Assembly (NCBI GenBank): GCA_023614405.1
Contig: CM042691.1
Coordinates: forward strand, 172,394,927-172,458,926
Origin: Avena insularis
Lineage: Eukaryota > Streptophyta > Magnoliopsida > Poales > Poaceae
Direction of reading: 5' to 3'
DNA length: 64,000 bases
Part shown: positions 58,123 to 64,000 of the stretch, in pieces
Layout of the letters: each line of letters opens with the position of its first letter
Numbering within the stretch: position 1 is the first letter of the stretch
Position numbers and translations under genes: made by a program
The notes under the pieces: model-generated
Database searches by the model: none
Told to the model about the DNA's origin: nothing
What the model saw: the letters and a program-made list of their open reading frames with translations, nothing else

Positions 58123-60899
58123 TGTAAGATCCCACCTTTATAAGTTAAAGGTCCCTGTGATTGCAATGCTAGTCCCTGGATCAACTGCTAGCATCCATAG
58201 TTTAAGATGAAGTACACAAATACAAAGGTTGTTATACCAGAGATAACATATTCTTTACAACTCAATAGCCAAAGGCTAGTACAAGAGTTCATAACATAAA
58301 GTAAATAACTATAAGTCTTCATATTCATGTGCCATAGGCCATCATGTTGAGTGTAGATTCCCAACCCTAATCTCCATCAGAGTAACCTGCAACATCATAA
58401 GTTACATCCATAGTTGGTCAATACATTTGGAATTGTATTGGCAAGTCATACCATAGTAGAATAGTAGTATCTAACATCTATATGAATTTGGCTAAGTGTA
58501 CCTTAGGCTTGCTTTGCTCAAAATAGGTTTTCCTTATCAGCTGAAAACACTACATTTTTGTTTGTCAAAAACACCCAAGGAACCACCAATAGACATTGGT
58601 GATCCTTTAACACTTGTCCAACCATAAGTTTTTAACTTAGAAATTGGGATGAGGAGATCATTGATTGCTTCAATGTCTTTCATGCTCAAATTGTCCGTTG
58701 TCGGGGACATGGCTAAGTACTTAGGTTTGACCCTCTCGAGAGGTGGTGCACTTTCCCCAGAAGACTCGACATGCATCGAGATGAGACCTTTTAGAATCAT
58801 TCCCTTGGACCACCATGTACGCGTTCCAACCTATCACCCTACCACCAACTATCCATATGGCTAAGTTCTTGCAACCTATGTGGTCAAGGCAGAGCACATA
58901 TGCCATGTGGTTGCACTAGAAGCTTCTCAACACTAAACATATCAAATCCCTTTGTTCCTGGGTGGCTTTCGACAAGTGTGATACACAAGGTAAACCATAG
59001 ACATGGGCCTTGTGTAACCACTCAACACAAACCATCATACCATTCCACCTAGGTGATTCATTCACTTAGGTGCTTTATTAAGAAAAACACATGTCATAGA
59101 CTTAGAAATATTTCATAGATTGAATAATACACCCTTGTTTGATACTAGCTAGGCTAAGCATAAATCATAACAAGTTTCTTAATTTAGAGAAAAATTCCAC
59201 TAAGACTACAACTACTAGAATTTCCCAAGGCATATCATAGTGTATATACTTAGAAAAATTCCATGCAAGCCCTACTCAAAATATCACTAGTGCATAGTCA
59301 AAATAATAGGAAAAAATACATGAAGCACCACTTTCCTTGGTAGTTGGGGGAGTAGTAACAATCCTCACAATCACAATCACCACTAGCACCAAAATCTACA
59401 CATAAAATCATAGCACCAAATTCACATTCAAATAATCAAAGAAAAATATACATGAATGCATGAAAATGCAATGAAATGATTATTTATATACTAAACAAGT
59501 CAAATCAAACAGTACTGAACACAAATTAATCTATCTTAAGTCTAAACAAATTCAAATTTGCCTCAAAATAATTTTATAAACATTTTATATAGCCAAAATA
59601 AGCATATAATTGGTTCTGCAAATAATCCTGTTTTTCTAGAAGAAAAATAAAAATTCAAGCCCATAGTAATGTAGGCCTTAATTTTATGAATCCATTGATA
59701 TATTATTTGCAAAATTTTGCCAAACAGAACTAAAGATATGAATTTTACAAGTTTAAATCTCTAATAGATTTAAAAACAGATTTTAAAACAAAAACACAGA
59801 CACATGTCCGTGTCTGATTGGCCCGTACTGCTTCGCGCGGATCAAGTGCGTGGACCGTTAGATCTAAGTCAGATCCTATGGCCCAGATCTAGCAATACCG
59901 ATTCGCTAAGTGATTCTATCTACGTCGTCAGATCCAAATCCTACGGCTACCGATCATTCGACCACGGATGGGCGTGCCATCAAGCGGAAACAAAGATCGC
60001 CAAGGTGCTCCGGCGATTCCAGAGAGGGCTAGGGGTGGTGCAGTAGCTTACCAGCATCGCACGGTTGCGAGGATTCTTAACGTGGCCTTGGTTTGGATAG
60101 GGGCGAACTACTGTGGACAGGGAAGCTCATCGGAGTTCCGAACAGCGTCGGGCTTTTCCGAACGGTGACAGAGACGACGACCTGGGTCACCCTAGTGCAA
60201 GACAAAGGCATACATTCATCAATAAAAACATACAAGTCATGGCATACAATATCTACCACAAGTACTAAGGTTCAAACACAACTTAGACAAATTTTTGCGA
60301 GAAAACGACAAGTGTGGTGGTCCTACTATTGGAATACGTCCCAATTTTTCACTCATATGTTAAGTCTTGGGTATACTTATTATCCTCACTAAGGTCATTT
60401 TGGGTGTTGAACATTTTACACTTGAGTCTTTCACCAAGCTCCTTGATAGCATTCCAGGCTGCATTTCTTGCGGAGTCAAAGAATGTCGTATACATTTATG
60501 AGTTGGTGACCATGCAAAATCCCGACTCTTTGTGGTTGTCTTCCTTGTTTTTGTACAAGTGTAGTTGCACCCACCAATATTCTTCTCCTTCATCCATTAC
60601 TAGAAATTCCTTGTACACGACCTCACCATGTATCCCCAAGCTAATCATGAGGTTTTTGAGTGCCTTGGGAAACTCCGTCTCACATTCTAAAGTCATTTTC
60701 ATGAGTGGTACCTTCTTGATGGCTTCGTTTATGGTGGCCATCTAAAAATTGAGATGAGAAAGAAGATTAGGAGAGGTTTACGACAAGAAAAAAACAAGTG
60801 TGGAATTTGCAAAGAGTTGCATTTTTTCCTAGTGGTTTCCTTAGTCTAATACAACTTAGGGTCATAATCCTACAGGCAACACAGTTCTCTGATACCATC
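58123..60899 (-). repeat. Array unit 2: truncated LTR plus 5' interior
   Basis: 58123-60211 is an LTR missing its minus-strand first 0.94 kb (aligning with 49038-51132 of the intact LTR). 60212-60899 is the 5' interior with the primer site (60887-60897). Period 2777 bp to the next unit. The LTR still begins TGTAAGATCCC on the plus strand. Confidence 0.85.
60349..60741 (-). pseudogene. ORF A homologue, array unit 2
   Basis: 131-codon region from the ATG at 60739-60741 (MATINEAIKKVPLMKM). Open to the shared TAA at 60496-60498, then readable to a TGA at 60349. Core EYWWVQLHLYKNKEDNH kept. A Pro-to-Leu-type difference (KEFLVMDEG against KEFPVMDEG) separates it from unit 3. Confidence 0.6.
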
Positions 60900-63685
60900 T
60901 GCAAGACCCCACCTTTATAAGTTAAAGGTCCCTGTGATTGCAATGCTAGTCCCTGGATCAAATGCTAGCATCCATAGTTTAAGATGAAGTACACAAATAC
61001 AAAGGTTGTTATACCAGAGATAACATATTCTTTACATCTCAATAGCCAAAGGCCAGTACAAGAGTTCATAACATAAAGTAAATAACTATAAGTCTTCATA
61101 TTCATGTGCCATAGGCCAGCATGTTGAGTGTAGATTCACAACCCTAATCTCCATCAGAGTAACCTGCAACATCATAAGTTACATCCATAGTTGGTCAATA
61201 CATTTGGAATTGTATTGGCAAGTCATACCATAGTAGAATAGTAGTATCTAACATCTATATGAATTTGGCTAAGTGTACCTTAGGCTTGCTTTGCTCAAAA
61301 TAGGTTTTCCTTATCAGCTGAAAACACTACATTTTTGTTTGTCAAAAACACCCAAGGAACCACCAATAGACATTGGTGATCCTTTAACACTTGTCCAACC
61401 ACAAGTTTTTAACTTAGAAATTGGGATGAGGAGATCATTGATTGCTTCAATGTCTTTCATGCTCAAATTGTCCGTTGTCGAGGACATGGCTAAGTACTTA
61501 GGTTTGACCCTCTCGAGAGGTGGTGCACTTTCCCCAGAAGACTCGACATGCATCGAGATGAGACCTTTTAGAATCATTCCCTTGGACCACCATGTACGCG
61601 TTCCAACCTATCACCCTACCACCAACTATCCATATGGCTAAGTTCTTGCAACCTATGTGGTCAAGGCAGAGCACATATGCCATGTGGTTGCACTAGAAGC
61701 TTCTCAACACTAAACATATCAAATCCCTTTGTTCCTGGGTGGCTTTCGACAAGTGTGATACACAAGGTAAACCATAGACATGGGCCTTGTGTAACCACTC
61801 AACACAAACCATCATACCATTCCACCTAGGTGATTCATTCACTTAGTTGCTTTATTAAGAAAAACACATGTCATAGACTTAGAAATATTTCATAGATTGA
61901 ATAATCCACCCTTGTTTGATACTAGCTAGGCTAAGCATAAATCATAACAAGTTTCTTAATTTAGAGAAAAATTCCACTAAGACTACAACTACTAGAATTT
62001 CCCAAGGCATATCATAGTGTATATACTTAGAAAAATTCCATGCAAGCCCTACTCAAAATATCACTAGTGCATAGTCAAAATAATAGGAAAAAATACATGA
62101 AGCACCACTTTCCTTGGTAGTTGGGGGAGTAGTAACAATCCTCACAATCACAATCACCACTAGCACCAAAATCTACACATAAAATCATAGCACCAAATTC
62201 ACATTCAAATAATCAAACAAAAATATACATGAATGCATGAAAATGCAATAAAATGATTATTTATATACTAAACAAGTCAAATCAAACAGTACTGAACACA
62301 AATTAATCTATCTTAAGTCTAAACAAATTCAAATTTGCCTCAAAATAATTTTATAAACATTTTATATAGCCAAAATAAGCATATAATTGGTTCTGCAAAT
62401 AATCCTGTTTTTCTAGAAGAAAAATAAAAATTCAAGCCCATAGTAATGTAGGCCTTAATTTTATGAATCCATTGATATATTATTTGCAAAATTTTGCCAA
62501 ACAGAACTAAAGATATGAATTTTACAAGTTTAAATCTCTAATAGATTTAAAAACAGATTTTAAAACAAAAACACAGACACATGTCCGTGTCTGATTGGCC
62601 CGTAATGCTTCGCGCGGATCAAGTGCGTGGACCGTTAGATCTAAGTCAGATCCTATGGCCCAGATCTAGCAATACCGATTCGCTAAGTGATTCTATCTAC
62701 GTCGTCAGATCCAAATCCTACGGCTACCGATCATTCGACCACGGATGGGCGGCGCGCGCGGCTACTGCGGCGGAAACGGCACTGCCAGTGGTGCTCTGGC
62801 GATTCCAGAGAGGGCTAGGGGTGGTGCAGTAGCTTACCAGCATAGTACGGTTGCGAGGATGCTTAACGTGGCCTTGGTTTGGACAGGGGCGAACTACTGT
62901 GGACAGGGAAGCTCATCGGAGTTCCGAACAGCGTCGGGCTTTTCCGAACGGCGACAGAGACGACGACCTGGGTCACCCTAGCGCAAGACAAAGGCATACA
63001 TTCATCAATAAAAACATACAAGTCATGGCATACAATATCTACCACAAGTACTAAGGTTCAAACACAACTTAGACAAATTTTTGCGAGAAAACGACAAGTG
63101 TGGTGGTCCTACTATTGGAATACGTCCCAATTTTTCACTCATATGTTAAGTCTTGGGTATACTTCTTATCCTCACTAAGGTCATTTTGGGTGTTGAACAT
63201 TCTACACTTGAGTCTTTCACCAAGCTCCTTGATAGCATTCCAGGCTGCATTTCTTGCGGAGTCAAAGAATGTCGTATACATTTATGAGTTGGTGACCATG
63301 CAAAATCCCGACTCTTTGTGGTTGTCTTCCTTGTTTTTGTACAAGTGTAGTTGCACCCACCAATATTCTTCTCCTTCATCCATTACTGGAAATTCCTTGT
63401 ACACGACCTCACCATGTATCCCCAAGCTAATCATGAGGTTTTTGAGTGCCTTGGGAAACTCCGTCTCACATTCTAAAGTCATTTTCATGAGTGGTACCTT
63501 CTTGATGGCTTCGTTTATGGTGGCCATCTAAAAATTGAGATGAGAAAGAAGATTAGGAGAGGTTTACGACAAGAAAAAAACAAGTGTGGAATTTGCAAAG
63601 AGTTGCATTTTTTCCTAGTGGTTTCCTTAGTCTAATACAACTTAGGGTCATAATCCTACAGGCAACACAGTTCTCTGATACCATC
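60900..63685 (-). repeat. Array unit 3: truncated LTR plus 5' interior
   Basis: Same layout as unit 2 with period 2786 bp. The LTR starts TGCAAGACCCC, a change shared with unit 4 but not unit 2. Primer-like site at 63673-63683. The LTR/internal junction is at about 62991-62997. Confidence 0.85.
63135..63527 (-). pseudogene. ORF A homologue, array unit 3
   Basis: Near-identical to the unit 2 copy, from the ATG at 63525-63527, with the shared TAA at 63282-63284 and end at 63135. The common stop shows that the nonsense change came before amplification. Confidence 0.6.
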
Positions 63686-64000
63686 TGCAAGACCCCACCT
63701 TTATAAGTTAAAGGTCCCTGTGATTGCAATGCTAGTCCCTGGATCAAATGCTAGCATCCATAGTTTAAGATGAAGTACACAAATACAAAGGTTGTTATAC
63801 CAGAGATAACATATTCTTTACAACTCAATAGCCAAAGGCTAGTACAAGAGTTCATAACATAAAGTAAATAACTATAAGTCTTCATATTCATGTGCCACAG
63901 GCAAGCATGTTGAGTGTAGATTCACAACCCTAATCTCCATCAGAGTAACCTGCAACATCATAAGTTACAGCCATAGTTGGTCAATACATTTGGAATTGTA
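63686..64000 (-). repeat. Array unit 4: LTR start, cut by the window edge
   Basis: The next LTR begins TGCAAGACCCC and is followed without a break to the edge. Whether this is another truncated unit or the intact 5' LTR of element G cannot be told from this window. Confidence 0.8.

Larger units (their letters stand above)
49038..64000 (-). mobile_element. Element G: decayed Tekay-like chromovirus with an amplified 5' end, running off the right edge
   Basis: Minus strand. The 3' LTR is at 49038-52070, gag-pol at 52083-56542 and part of ORF B at 56774-57080. Then, instead of one 5' end, there is a tandem series of LTR-fragment plus 5'-internal units. The family is related to E (same gag-pol layout, same LTR ends, same primer site) but diverged, and it carries more stops, so it is older. 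The right end and right target duplication are not in the window. Confidence 0.85.

Noticed and set aside
58123..64000. CRISPR-like or phage-like repeat array
   Set aside because: The units are 2.8 kb of retrotransposon DNA with no spacers, and the genome is clearly a plant's.

Overview
This 64-kb window looks like intergenic DNA from a large grass genome, most likely Triticeae (wheat, barley, rye or a relative). It is almost entirely nested transposable elements. I found no intact host gene, rRNA, tRNA or CRISPR array. The evidence for a grass is a Copia LTR beginning near GGAGATATCCCTAGAGGC, Gypsy elements with 3-4 kb LTRs, a Caspar-like CACTA end (TTTCTTGTAGTG) and GC-rich LTR promoters. 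All boundaries were read by eye from TG...CA ends, primer-binding sites (PBS) and target-site duplications (TSDs). Elements are labelled A-G for this window only; I assign no database family names.

Layout from left to right. (A) 1-4658: minus-strand Copia, 5' LTR at 2724-4658, running off the left edge, with a 553-bp hAT-like insertion in its leader. (B) 4659-9486: minus-strand Gypsy into whose pol A is inserted; LTR at 8941-9486; two gag-like regions. 9487-15047: DNA-transposon territory with a Helitron-like start, a DUF295-like gene fragment, a 124-bp tandem array and a CACTA 3' terminus. (C) 15291-18685: 3' half of a minus-strand Copia. (D) Gypsy LTR at 18686-20129, with its 3' spacer at 20130-21223 and 48785-49037. 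(E) 21224-48784: complete minus-strand Tekay-like chromovirus with TSD cccca, inserted in D. (F) 23295-38066: a plus-strand, non-autonomous LTR-internal-LTR-internal-LTR element inside E's left LTR, with decayed TSD gatac. (G) 49038 to the right edge: a second, more decayed Tekay-like element whose 5' end has become a tandem array of a 2.78-kb LTR/internal chimera.

How the parts relate. E encodes gag, protease, RT, RNase H, integrase and a chromodomain-like tail, broken by a few stops and frameshifts. Between its PBS and gag lie two further ORFs, called here ORF A (168 aa) and ORF B (about 270 aa), each an N-terminal globular part followed by a probable coiled coil. Both recur in G. ORF A, ORF B and gag of E, their counterparts in G, and the single ORF of F all start directly after a pyrimidine-rich tract ending in AG, which looks like a 3' splice acceptor. 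F shares LTR ends and PBS with E but encodes only a protein with serial zinc knuckles, so it is probably mobilised in trans by an E-like element. The best candidates for undescribed biology are the extra ORFs with their proposed splicing, the tandem F element, and the 2.78-kb array in G.
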